Positions 25,108 through 32,157 of a stretch of DNA of 37,110 nucleotides are shown here, one piece after another. The stretch is from positions 1 to 37,110 of the forward strand of contig WAKF01000005.1 of assembly GCA_015523465.1 (NCBI GenBank), in the 5' to 3' direction. Position 1 is the stretch's first letter. Every line of letters starts with the position of its first letter. The translations under genes and the position numbers were made by a program. Below the pieces are notes generated by a model that saw only the letters and a list, made by a program, of their open reading frames with translations, did not search any database and was not told where the DNA came from. The DNA is from Aeropyrum sp. Its GTDB lineage: Archaea; Thermoproteota; Thermoprotei_A; Sulfolobales; Acidilobaceae.

Positions 25108-25365
25108 TAGGGGGTAGGACCTAGAGGATAACTAGCTTCCCAAACCTTTTGTACTAGCTTTACAACCCATTTCTGGCTTGTTTAAGGCCCTCGAAGCCAG
25201 GGGACTCTTCACGGCCCCCTTCTATGGGCTCTGACGATGCGGGCTTCGCCCGACAGTAGCTCATCGGGCTCCATAATAGTGGTTTTGTCAGGACGGTATA
25301 AATCCTGGTCTACACTATTTAAGGCTTATATTTTTCCCTGCCGATGTTAATGTGTGTAGGGAGCT
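25108..25365 (+). other. Hairpin-rich intergenic region, possible structured RNA
   Basis: Holds GGCTT...AAGCC around a TTTAA box near 25170-25200 and a sharp GGGC-TTC-GCCC hairpin inside a larger imperfect stem (GATG ... CATC) near 25223-25265, then AT-rich TATA-like sequence (TATTTAAGGCTTATATTTTT) before the gene at 25366. No box C/D or tRNA fold fits. An untranslated regulatory RNA or leader is possible. Confidence 0.35.
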
Positions 25366-26214
25366 ATGGAGGAGCTTTTATTCGTCTACGGGCTCCTAAG
25401 GTATGGGTTTTCGCTTCACAGGGAGCTTCTAGGCCTGCATAAGCTTGTTGCCGTCGGCTTTGTAGAGGGCTTTGAGATGTTCGACCTGGGGGGCTATCCC
25501 GGCGTGATTAAGGGGTTTGACGTCGTTTGGGGCGAGGTTTATACTGTTTCCCCCGAGGAGCTGAGGGAGATTGACGGGATAGAGGGTGGCTATCAGAGGG
25601 TTAAGGTAAACGTTAATGTGGCCCCTTTGCCCGACATGAAGCCTGACTTAGTGCTCGAGGCTTGGATGTACGTGTGGAGGGGTTCTGTAGACTACTCGCG
25701 CAGGATACCCGGAGGAGACTATGCAAGGTACATGAACGTTGACCCTGTGGTCCCCTATTTCACCTACGGGAGAAACCTGAATGTAGCCCGGTTCCTAGAC
25801 ACTGTGGGTTTAGGAAAAATCTATGCTATGGCTCCAGCAAGGCTTAGAGGCTACCGTAGGCTCTTCGGCGTTAAGTGCCGCGAGGGGTCGTGTACCGCGC
25901 TTGTTAAAGCCTCGGACTCTGAGGTTCATGGCGCCGTTTATTACCTTAGGAGGAGCTCCTTTGATCCGCTTGATAGGCGTGAGGGACATCCCCACGATTA
26001 TAGGAGGACCGTTATGCCCGTCGAGGTCCTACCCTGGGGTCGTACTGTCTACGCTATAGTATACGACGCTGTTAATAAGGAAGCCTTAACAGATCCTGAC
26101 TGCCGCCATGTATGCGACGTTGTAGTGGGCCTCAGGCTTCACGGGTACCTTGAAGAAGCTGCCAGGTTACAGAGGGAGCACACACTGTGCGAGTGCGATG
26201 TCCACGCCCTCTAA
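25366..26214 (+). CDS. Tandem gamma-glutamylcyclotransferase-like (AIG2) protein
   Basis: 282 residues with two GGCT-like domains. The first (about 1-120): LFVYGLLRYGFSLHRELL, GGYPGVIKG, GEVYTVS, and ELREIDGIEGGYQRVKV with the acidic catalytic pattern. The second (about 130-250): YFTYGRNLNVARFLDTVG, HGAVYYLRR, and a REGHPHDYRR variant at the acidic position, with Glu kept. A Cys-containing tail follows (CRHVCD, LCECDV). The enzymes cyclise gamma-glutamyl amines to pyroglutamate. Fusion of the two subtypes is unusual. ATG 25366 after TATA-rich sequence. Stop overlaps the convergent gene by four bases. Confidence 0.75.
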   Translation: MEELLFVYGLLRYGFSLHRELLGLHKLVAVGFVEGFEMFDLGGYPGVIKGFDVVWGEVYTVSPEELREIDGIEGGYQRVKVNVNVAPLPDMKPDLVLEAWMYVWRGSVDYSRRIPGGDYARYMNVDPVVPYFTYGRNLNVARFLDTVGLGKIYAMAPARLRGYRRLFGVKCREGSCTALVKASDSEVHGAVYYLRRSSFDPLDRREGHPHDYRRTVMPVEVLPWGRTVYAIVYDAVNKEALTDPDCRHVCDVVVGLRLHGYLEEAARLQREHTLCECDVHAL

Positions 26215-27119
26215 CCCCTCCCCCTCTCCTCGCCCACAAGTACCATTCCTATGCCGAGCAGGGTGATACCCATTAGCAGCGCTTCGATGGGGCCTAGAGG
26301 CTCTCCTAGTATCAGCCACGCTAATATCGCAGCCCCCACAGGCTCTCCAAGTATTGGTACTGTTGCTGCCAGTAGCGTTAGCCTCCCGAGGGCGTAGTTA
26401 ATGAGCGTGTGGCCTCCCAGCATCGGTAGTATGGCTAGAAGTGCTAGGTAGACGTAGGTCGCGGGGGAATAGCCTGTGAGCCTCTCCCCCAAGGTTAGAG
26501 TCAGTAGGCTACTAGCCAGCGCTGCCACTAGATAGACCGGCAAGGTGTACTCGAGGGTTGTGTACCTCGCTCTAAGCCCCCGGCCTATGGAGAAATAGGC
26601 CGCCACAGCTAGCATGCCTGCGAGGGCTAGAATGAAGCCTAGAACGGGGTCCCCACCCTCAGGCGCTGGAGCCCCCCTACCGGTATACCATGCAATACCG
26701 GCTACGCCTAGGAACGCTATGAGGGCTCCGAGTAGCTGGGTTACAGTATACCTCTCCCCAAACACGACCCTACCCACGACTGCAAGCACCGCCGGGTAGC
26801 TGTCTACTATGGTTACGCTGAGGGCTACGCTAAGGTGGAAGAGGCTTACCATCCAGAGGTCGAAGTGTAGGGCTAGCGCCACTCCAGAAGCTATGGCTAA
26901 GAGTAGGTCCTTACCGGCGGGTATGAGGGGCCTCCTATGGCGGCCCGCAGCGTAGAGCAGTAGTAACAGGACCGCAGTTAGGAGGGTTCCCAGGATCAGC
27001 CTCCAGCTTGCCGCGACGAAACCGTGAACCCCCGCAAGCCTCACGAGTATCGACGCCGTCGACACATTAACTACAGCCACAGCGAGTACCGCGTAGTCTA
27101 TGGGAGAGCTACGCCCCAT
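26211..27119 (-). CDS. EamA/DMT-family transporter
   Basis: 302 residues from ATG 27119; the longer 27188 start only adds a non-membrane leader. Ten hydrophobic segments in two repeats of five. The first repeat begins DYAVLAVAVVNVSTASILVRL and holds FGERYTVTQLLGALIAFLGVAG, the second has GRLTLLAATVPILGEPVGA and LGEPLGPIEALLMGITLLG, matching the GEP/GE pattern at the end of each half. Exports metabolites or amino acids in known members; substrate unknown. Divergent from pyrE, which starts 91 bases away. Confidence 0.88.
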   Translation of the reverse strand: MGRSSPIDYAVLAVAVVNVSTASILVRLAGVHGFVAASWRLILGTLLTAVLLLLLYAAGRHRRPLIPAGKDLLLAIASGVALALHFDLWMVSLFHLSVALSVTIVDSYPAVLAVVGRVVFGERYTVTQLLGALIAFLGVAGIAWYTGRGAPAPEGGDPVLGFILALAGMLAVAAYFSIGRGLRARYTTLEYTLPVYLVAALASSLLTLTLGERLTGYSPATYVYLALLAILPMLGGHTLINYALGRLTLLAATVPILGEPVGAAILAWLILGEPLGPIEALLMGITLLGIGMVLVGEERGRG

Positions 27120-27209
27120 ACCCAATAACCCGAAAACCCCGCTATTAGGGGGCTTGACACGGAAAAAGGCTAAGCTCCCGAGATTCATGGATGCTGTAGG
27201 GTGTAGCGC

Positions 27210-27755
27210 TTGGAGGGGCGGATTGAAAGGCTCGCTAGGATACTCTCCGAGAGGAAAGCCATCCTCACAGGCAGATTCGTGCTCTCTAGCGGTAGGGTGA
27301 GTAAAGTCTACCTAGACCTGAGGCTGCTCCTAGGAGACCCTAGGTCCTTCAGGAAGGCCCTAAGCCTCCTAGACGAGGCTGCTCCTAAAGCCGAGATCCC
27401 TATACTGGGCGTCGCTACCGGGGGGATAGCGTGGGCTGTAGGGCTCAGCCTCCTTAGGGAGGTGCCTTCAGGGTATGTCAGGGTCGAGGCTAAGGGTCAC
27501 GGGGTTGGGAGGCGGGTTGAGGGCATGCCGCCCAAGGGGCCTGTAATTATAGTTGACGACGTAGCCACTACTGGTAGGAGCCTCTCAGCAGCCGTAGAGG
27601 CCGCTAGGAGTGAGGGTTATGAGCCCATAGCTGCTGTTGTCCTCGTCGACAGGGAGGAGGGGGCTTCCGAGGCTCTAGAAGAGCTAGGCGTCAAGCTCTA
27701 TAGCGTGGCTAGGCTGAGCGAGGTGCTTGAAGCCCTAGGCATCAGAATCCCCTAA
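27210..27755 (+). CDS. pyrE: Orotate phosphoribosyltransferase
   Basis: 181 residues. GRFVLSSGRVSKVYLDLR near the start, the PRPP loop VIIVDDVATTGRSL, and LGVATGGIAWA for phosphate. Converts orotate and PRPP to OMP. TTG 27210. Its 3' end overlaps pyrF tail-to-tail by 21 bases, so the two consecutive enzymes of UMP synthesis are convergent, not co-transcribed. Confidence 0.95.
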   Translation: MEGRIERLARILSERKAILTGRFVLSSGRVSKVYLDLRLLLGDPRSFRKALSLLDEAAPKAEIPILGVATGGIAWAVGLSLLREVPSGYVRVEAKGHGVGRRVEGMPPKGPVIIVDDVATTGRSLSAAVEAARSEGYEPIAAVVLVDREEGASEALEELGVKLYSVARLSEVLEALGIRIP

Positions 27756-28409
27756 GCACCTCTTAAGGCCTGGGGCTATCGACTCTAGAGCGGCCTTAGG
27801 GTCTCTGGAGTAAGCTAGCATTCTACCTATAATCTCGTAGTCGGCCCCAGCGCAGAGTGCTGTGCCGGGCTTAGCCCCCTGAGCCCCTACCCCGGGGCTT
27901 AGTATCTTAGCCCAGGGGAAGAGGTTGCGGGCCTCCTTAACCTCCTCGGGCCTTGTGGCAGGTGCTACAACCCCCCAGGGCTTAATTGAGGATATGACCC
28001 TCCTAAGCCGCTCCCTACAGGGCGCCATAGTCTCGAGGGCTCCAGAATGGCTCATATTGTAAACAAGTATAAGCTTCAACCCCACACTATCCAGGAACTC
28101 CTTTAGGTCTCTTAGAGCACCTTCAACACCTACGAACGAGTGGGCTATCACGGCGTCAATATAACCGGACACAGCTTCAACCACTAGCCTCATAACATGG
28201 CCTATGTCGGCTAGCTTAAAATCGGCTATTACAAGCCCCTCACCGCAGGACCTACGGACCTCAGAGAACCCTCGAGGACCGTAAAGGGCTAAGAAGGGGA
28301 GGCCCAGCTTGAAGCCGCCGACAAGGCCGCAGAGAGACTTCACAGACTCTAGTACAACGCCCAAGGTAACAGTCCTTCCAGGGTCAAAGGCCACAATAAC
28401 AGGATACAT
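27735..28409 (-). CDS. pyrF: Orotidine 5'-phosphate decarboxylase
   Basis: 224 residues from ATG 28409 with GGTGA six bases upstream (GTG 28421 is alternative). Archaeal type: VIVAFDPG, KLGLPFL, the catalytic array VIADFKLADIGH (D-x-K-xx-D), VYNMSHSG, SPGVGAQGAKPG, and GADYEIIGR at the phosphate end. Decarboxylates OMP to UMP, the step after pyrE. A TATA-like TTATATAG lies at 28424-28431. Confidence 0.94.
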   Translation of the reverse strand: MYPVIVAFDPGRTVTLGVVLESVKSLCGLVGGFKLGLPFLALYGPRGFSEVRRSCGEGLVIADFKLADIGHVMRLVVEAVSGYIDAVIAHSFVGVEGALRDLKEFLDSVGLKLILVYNMSHSGALETMAPCRERLRRVISSIKPWGVVAPATRPEEVKEARNLFPWAKILSPGVGAQGAKPGTALCAGADYEIIGRMLAYSRDPKAALESIAPGLKRCLGDSDA

Positions 28410-28725
28410 TTCAATCACCACATCTATATAACATCTAAAACCCTCTAAGAGGCTTAAGAAGGCCTAACAGCCTAGACTTAAAACCTATAAATTAGCCCAT
28501 GCAAGTTTCCCTGTTATTAGGCAGTCGCCACGTAATGACGGCCTAATCTTTAATATTTATCCTGTTACCCTGATTACCTATTTAGAATTTTAGAGACGAA
28601 AAATATTTCAACCCCGCCTAGGACTTCGAGAAATGTTAATACAGGCTCTGGTATGGGATGGATGATAAGGTTTATAAAGTGTGGCTAAGCCCCTTTTTGA
28701 AGGGCTCAGGGAGGTCGAGGATGCT
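28410..28725. other. AT-rich divergent intergenic region
   Basis: No gene. It holds the pyrF promoter region, an inverted repeat at 28516-28547, and the TATA box GTTTATAAAG (28669-28678) for the acidic gene. Base composition is visibly more AT than elsewhere. Confidence 0.6.
28516..28547. repeat. Inverted repeat ATTAGGC / GCCTAAT
   Basis: Seven-base perfect arms separated by 18 bases, mid-way in the pyrF to acidic-gene intergenic region. Could be an operator or a stem-loop. Confidence 0.45.
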
Positions 28726-28911
28726 ATGTCTGATTATGAGTTGGTTGTAGCTTTAAGGGAGGAAGAGGAAGAAGAGGAGTTCTGGGAGGATGAGGAGGAG
28801 GAAGAATTTTGGGAGGAGGGTGAAGAAGAGGAAGAGGAAGAGTGGGAGGAGCTTCTAGAAGAGGAGGAAGAAGAGGAAGAGTGGGGTGAAGAAGAGGAAG
28901 AGGAGTTCTAG
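28726..28911 (+). CDS. Hyperacidic poly-glutamate miniprotein
   Basis: 61 residues from ATG 28726. This start fits GGGAGGTCGAGG just upstream and the TATA box at 28669-28678; the GTG at 28681 would precede the expected transcription start. After a short head (MSDYELVVALR) the sequence is runs of 5 to 8 Glu broken by Trp and Phe (FWED, FWEEG, EWEELLE, EWGE). By count 39 Glu and 2 Asp in 61. The aromatic spacers suggest binding patches on a disordered or helical acidic rod. No family recognised. Possible roles: DNA mimic, cation or basic-protein binder. The coding strand is an almost pure purine tract. Confidence 0.7.
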   Translation: MSDYELVVALREEEEEEEFWEDEEEEEFWEEGEEEEEEEWEELLEEEEEEEEWGEEEEEEF

Positions 28912-29024
28912 CCCTCCCGGAGTGTTTTTAAAGTCTTACTACGTAACCCGATATATTCTCGGGCTTGATAACACCCATAGGAATTCCTTGATCCCTGTGT
29001 TCGGCTGGTACGTGGTGTACGTTG

Positions 29025-29891
29025 ATGGTGGTAGGATACATTTTAGCGTATGCCGCTGGCTGGCTGTTCGCGGTCTCGGATGTGCTGGTTAGGGGGGCTA
29101 GCAAAGGTCTGTCGCCAAGGGATAACCTGCTTCTAAGCCTCGTCTACGGGACCCCCCTGCTAGCGGCTCTCTCTCTAGCCTTTGGGGAGGGCGCTATTAG
29201 CCTTGAAGGCCTGGCAGTATACTCTGCCATCGGGGCCCTCCACTTCTACCTAGGAAGACTGCTCTTCTACACAGCCGTAGCTAACCTAGGCTCCGCGAGC
29301 GCCGCCATAATAGTGTCGCCCTCACCTATTATAGCTAGCATACTTGCGGTTGCCCTTCTCGGAGAACCCTTGACCCTCTGGCAGGTCCTAGGGTTGACTC
29401 TAGTAGCTGTAGGCGTATACATAGCGGCTGCAGAGCCTACAGGGAAGCCCCTGACTGCTGGCGGGTCTAAAGCTGCCGGGGCTTTGGCCGGCGTCGGGAG
29501 CACCCTCATATTCTCCTTCACGATGGTAGCCGTCAGGTGGGCTAGCGGCGAGTACGGCTCCCCGCTTCTAGGCGCTACAGCCTCCTACACTGCAGCCCTA
29601 GCCATAGTATCCCTTACTCACAGGCTTAACCCAGGGAGGGAGGCTTGGGGGAAGGTTAGGTACGCGGCTCTAGCGGGAGTTGCGGTTGCTCTAGCACAGG
29701 CTTCCAGGTACACAGCACTATCTCTGATACCGGTAGCCGAGGCAGCCGCTCTCATAAGCCTGTTCCCCGTAAATACAGTGATAGCTGCATCCCTAGCTCC
29801 TTGGACTGAGGAGAAGATTAGGGGTAGGCACATAATTGCGGCGGGCCTGGCAGTAGTTGGAGTGGTAGCCACCATACTAGGGCGAAGTTAA
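29025..29891 (+). CDS. EamA/DMT-family transporter
   Basis: 288 residues from ATG 29025 (GGTG seven bases upstream; TTG 29022 is alternative). Ten membrane segments in two repeats: GYILAYAAGWLFAVSDVLVR opens the first, LLGEPLTLWQVLGLTLVAVGV closes it; VAEAAALISLFPVNTVIAA and the last helix ending TILGR close the second. It belongs to the same superfamily as the gene at 26211 but they are not close. Substrate unknown. A TATA-like GTTTTTAAAG lies near 28923. Confidence 0.87.
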   Translation: MVVGYILAYAAGWLFAVSDVLVRGASKGLSPRDNLLLSLVYGTPLLAALSLAFGEGAISLEGLAVYSAIGALHFYLGRLLFYTAVANLGSASAAIIVSPSPIIASILAVALLGEPLTLWQVLGLTLVAVGVYIAAAEPTGKPLTAGGSKAAGALAGVGSTLIFSFTMVAVRWASGEYGSPLLGATASYTAALAIVSLTHRLNPGREAWGKVRYAALAGVAVALAQASRYTALSLIPVAEAAALISLFPVNTVIAASLAPWTEEKIRGRHIIAAGLAVVGVVATILGRS

Positions 29892-29924
29892 CACCACCCA
29901 GGGTAGCCATAACCACTGGGGCCT

Positions 29925-29965
29925 GTGAGGTGGGGGTTCGAATCCCGCGTCTCTGAGCCCCGTTG
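29925..29965 (+). other. tRNA 3'-part-like fragment
   Basis: GTTCGAATCCC is a perfect T-loop signature with partial T stem (GGGGG / CCCGC, one mismatch) followed by seven bases and an A. No matching 5' acceptor, D arm or anticodon stem can be built from nearby sequence. Likely a tRNA remnant or a chance match; a split-tRNA half is a remote possibility. Confidence 0.35.
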
Positions 29966-30053
29966 AGGGCCGTGTTGAGGGTCTCAAGCGCCGAGGCCCC
30001 GAGTAACTCCTTAAGTCCTCTAATCTAGCCTCTGTGGTTGAGGTGGCTTTCTA

Positions 30054-30884
30054 GTGCCTCAGCCCCTGGTGTCGAGGCCTTGTAGGGTAGTAGCTATTGT
30101 TAGCGGCGGCCCCGATAGCCTAGGGTACATGGCGCTCTGGCTCTCGAGGGGCTGTAACGCCCATGTCATAAGCGTTGTGTATGGTCAGAAGGCCGGTAAG
30201 GAAGTCCTAGTGGCTAAAAGGCTCGTGTCGGAGGTCGATAGAGTTGCTGAGAAGCGGGGTTGGGGTCGTGTTGTAGAGCATAGGATAGTCGATATCAGTT
30301 TCATGAAGGACTTGTGGAGGGGAACTCAGCTTACAGATGAGAGGGTTGAGGTTGAGAGGGACTATACTCCCAGCGTCGTGGTGCCCATAAGGAACGTTGT
30401 CATGCTGAGTATAGCCTCAGCCTACGCCTACACCATTCAGTCAATGACTGGGGAGAAGGTCTATGTAGTCTATGGGGCACACGCAGACGACATAAAGCCT
30501 AGGCAGGACACCGGCGAGCCCCTGTATCCTGACTGCTCGCCAGAGTGTATAGAGGCGCTGCAGACAGCATTCAGGCTGTGTCACGAAAGGGCTTCCAGGA
30601 CCCTCGAGATCTGGAGCCCCTCTAGGGAGGGGTATGGGAAGGCTGAGGGCCTGCGTAGGACCTACAGCCTCATAGGAAGCCTGGTATACGAGACCTGGAG
30701 CTGCTACCTAGACGGCAAGTATCACTGCGGCAGGTGTGAGAGCTGCATCAACAGGCACAAAGGGTTTAAGAGGGCTGGTATACCTGATTGCACCAAGTAC
30801 GAGGCTCCACCTGGCGACCCAGAAGAGTTCGTCAAGGTCGACGACTACTACCTGCATAAAAGCTGCGTGGAGGGTGGTGAATAA
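30054..30884 (+). CDS. queC: 7-cyano-7-deazaguanine synthase (QueC)
   Basis: 276 residues. PP-loop [13 protein letters not shown] binds [39 protein letters not shown] as in QueC; C-terminal zinc set [20 protein letters not shown]. Makes preQ0, the archaeosine precursor. GTG 30054 has GAGGTG eight bases upstream. Two bases separate it from the QueF-like gene. Confidence 0.93.
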   Translation: MPQPLVSRPCRVVAIVSGGPDSLGYMALWLSRGCNAHVISVVYGQKAGKEVLVAKRLVSEVDRVAEKRGWGRVVEHRIVDISFMKDLWRGTQLTDERVEVERDYTPSVVVPIRNVVMLSIASAYAYTIQSMTGEKVYVVYGAHADDIKPRQDTGEPLYPDCSPECIEALQTAFRLCHERASRTLEIWSPSREGYGKAEGLRRTYSLIGSLVYETWSCYLDGKYHCGRCESCINRHKGFKRAGIPDCTKYEAPPGDPEEFVKVDDYYLHKSCVEGGE

Positions 30885-30886
30885 CT

Positions 30887-31237
30887 GTGGAGGAAGGACC
30901 TAAGACTTTCTCGTGCCCAGAGGGCATAAAGATAGTCGTTGAAGGTTTTGTGGAGGCCAAATGCCCCTTCACGGGGGCACCAGACTTCTATGAGCTCAGT
31001 GTCGAGTATGTGAGCAGAGGGAGGTGTTTAGAGGCATTATCTTTCTCTAGCTGGCTCTCCCTCTTCAAGGATAAAAGCGTTAGCCAAGAAGAGCTAGCCC
31101 ATAGTATAGGCGTCTACTTGAAGAAGCTGCTAGACCCCTCTATAGTATGTGTTAGGCTTAGTGGGAGGCATGGAAGCCTCGACTTGACTGTAGAGTATTG
31201 CGTTGAGGGCTCTGCTATGGAGCCTTCAACACTCTAG
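30887..31237 (+). CDS. QueF-like amidinotransferase for archaeosine
   Basis: 116 residues. AKCPFTGAPDFYELSVEY holds the QueF catalytic Cys (C26) and Asp (D33); it lacks the NADPH-type E-specific extension, like the crenarchaeal QueF-L enzymes that add ammonia to preQ0 in tRNA to form archaeosine instead of reducing it. Follows queC by two bases, so the pair covers two steps of the pathway. GTG 30887. The stop shares CTAG with the convergent oxidoreductase gene. Confidence 0.88.
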   Translation: MEEGPKTFSCPEGIKIVVEGFVEAKCPFTGAPDFYELSVEYVSRGRCLEALSFSSWLSLFKDKSVSQEELAHSIGVYLKKLLDPSIVCVRLSGRHGSLDLTVEYCVEGSAMEPSTL

Positions 31238-32157
31238 GTCACTATAACCCTATCCTTGAAGACCTCGAATGGGTCTACTATCGGCCTCCCGTCAACGCTT
31301 ATCCTTCTAGTGCCCGGAGGAGCCTGCATGTAGCCCGGCATTATCTTTTCAAGCCTCTCTTCGAACGAGTCTTTAGTCTGGTCCCAGTATAGGATCCCTA
31401 GAGGTATCCTGTCGCCGAATTCCAACAGCTTCTCCATTATAGCTGGTAGCTTCTCCTTGAAGTCCTCCCTAGTCCTTATGATGGGGTCGTAGTCCTCCCC
31501 CACGTAGTATATCCTCTCCTCGTACCACTTATTCGTCATGACGTTGTTGTAGGTGGGGCAAGGCTGAAGGACGTCTATGAATGAAGCTCCCTTATGCCTT
31601 ACAGCCGTCTTTATAAGCTCCTTTAGCTGGCTTGTGTGGTAGGCATAGCCCCTAGCCACGAACGTGTAGCCTGCTGAGAAGGCTAGCAGTACGGGGTTGA
31701 CGTTGTCGTGTATGTTGGGTGAGGTGAGCGCCTTAGTCTTTATCCAGGCTGGGAGCGTCGGGGCTGCCTGGCCCTTAGTGAGCCCGTATACTGCGTTGTC
31801 GAAGAGTATCACAGTTATATCAACGTTCCTCCTACCCAAGGCCACGAAATGGCCGCCACCGATGCCCAGCAGGTCTCCGTCCCCACCAGCGACTATAACT
31901 GTGAGCTCGGGCCTAGCCAGCTTTATCCCAGTCGCCATCGGTATAGCCCTGCCGTGTAGAGCGTGGGCGTTGCTACCCTTAACGTAGAATGTAGTCCTAC
32001 CGCTACAGCCTATGCCGCCTACGACTACCAGCCTCTCAGGCGGTATATCAAGCTCAGCCACAGCCCTATAGATCGCGTTTAGTATCCCGAAGTCCCCGCA
32101 GCCTGGGCACCATTGGACCCAGGCCGGGGCCTTATACTCGAGCCAGCTACGAGCCAC
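31234..32157 (-). CDS. 2-oxoacid:ferredoxin oxidoreductase, beta subunit
   Basis: 307 residues. ThDP-binding fold: QWCPGCGDFGIL, GGIGCSGRTTFY, GGDGDLLGIGGGHF with Mg ligands, and FDNAVYGLTKGQ. Cys at CPGC, GCSGR and QPCPTY fit the [4Fe-4S] ligands of two-subunit archaeal enzymes. Oxidises pyruvate or other 2-oxoacids with CoA, passing electrons to ferredoxin. Overlaps the alpha gene by 11 bases. GTG 32157 with GGTGG upstream. Confidence 0.95.
   Translation of the reverse strand: MARSWLEYKAPAWVQWCPGCGDFGILNAIYRAVAELDIPPERLVVVGGIGCSGRTTFYVKGSNAHALHGRAIPMATGIKLARPELTVIVAGGDGDLLGIGGGHFVALGRRNVDITVILFDNAVYGLTKGQAAPTLPAWIKTKALTSPNIHDNVNPVLLAFSAGYTFVARGYAYHTSQLKELIKTAVRHKGASFIDVLQPCPTYNNVMTNKWYEERIYYVGEDYDPIIRTREDFKEKLPAIMEKLLEFGDRIPLGILYWDQTKDSFEERLEKIMPGYMQAPPGTRRISVDGRPIVDPFEVFKDRVIVT

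Noticed and set aside
25205-25275. Box C/D or H/ACA guide RNA
   Set aside because: No complete C (RUGAUGA) and D (CUGA) pair, and no ACA at the correct distance from a clear stem.
28681-28725. GTG 28681 as start of the acidic protein
   Set aside because: The TATA box at 28669-28678 predicts transcription beginning after 28681, and ATG 28726 has its own ribosome site.
29880-30050. A complete intron-bearing or permuted tRNA around the T-arm-like sequence
   Set aside because: No 5' acceptor complementary to GTCTCTG, no D arm and no anticodon stem could be built; the T stem has a mismatch.
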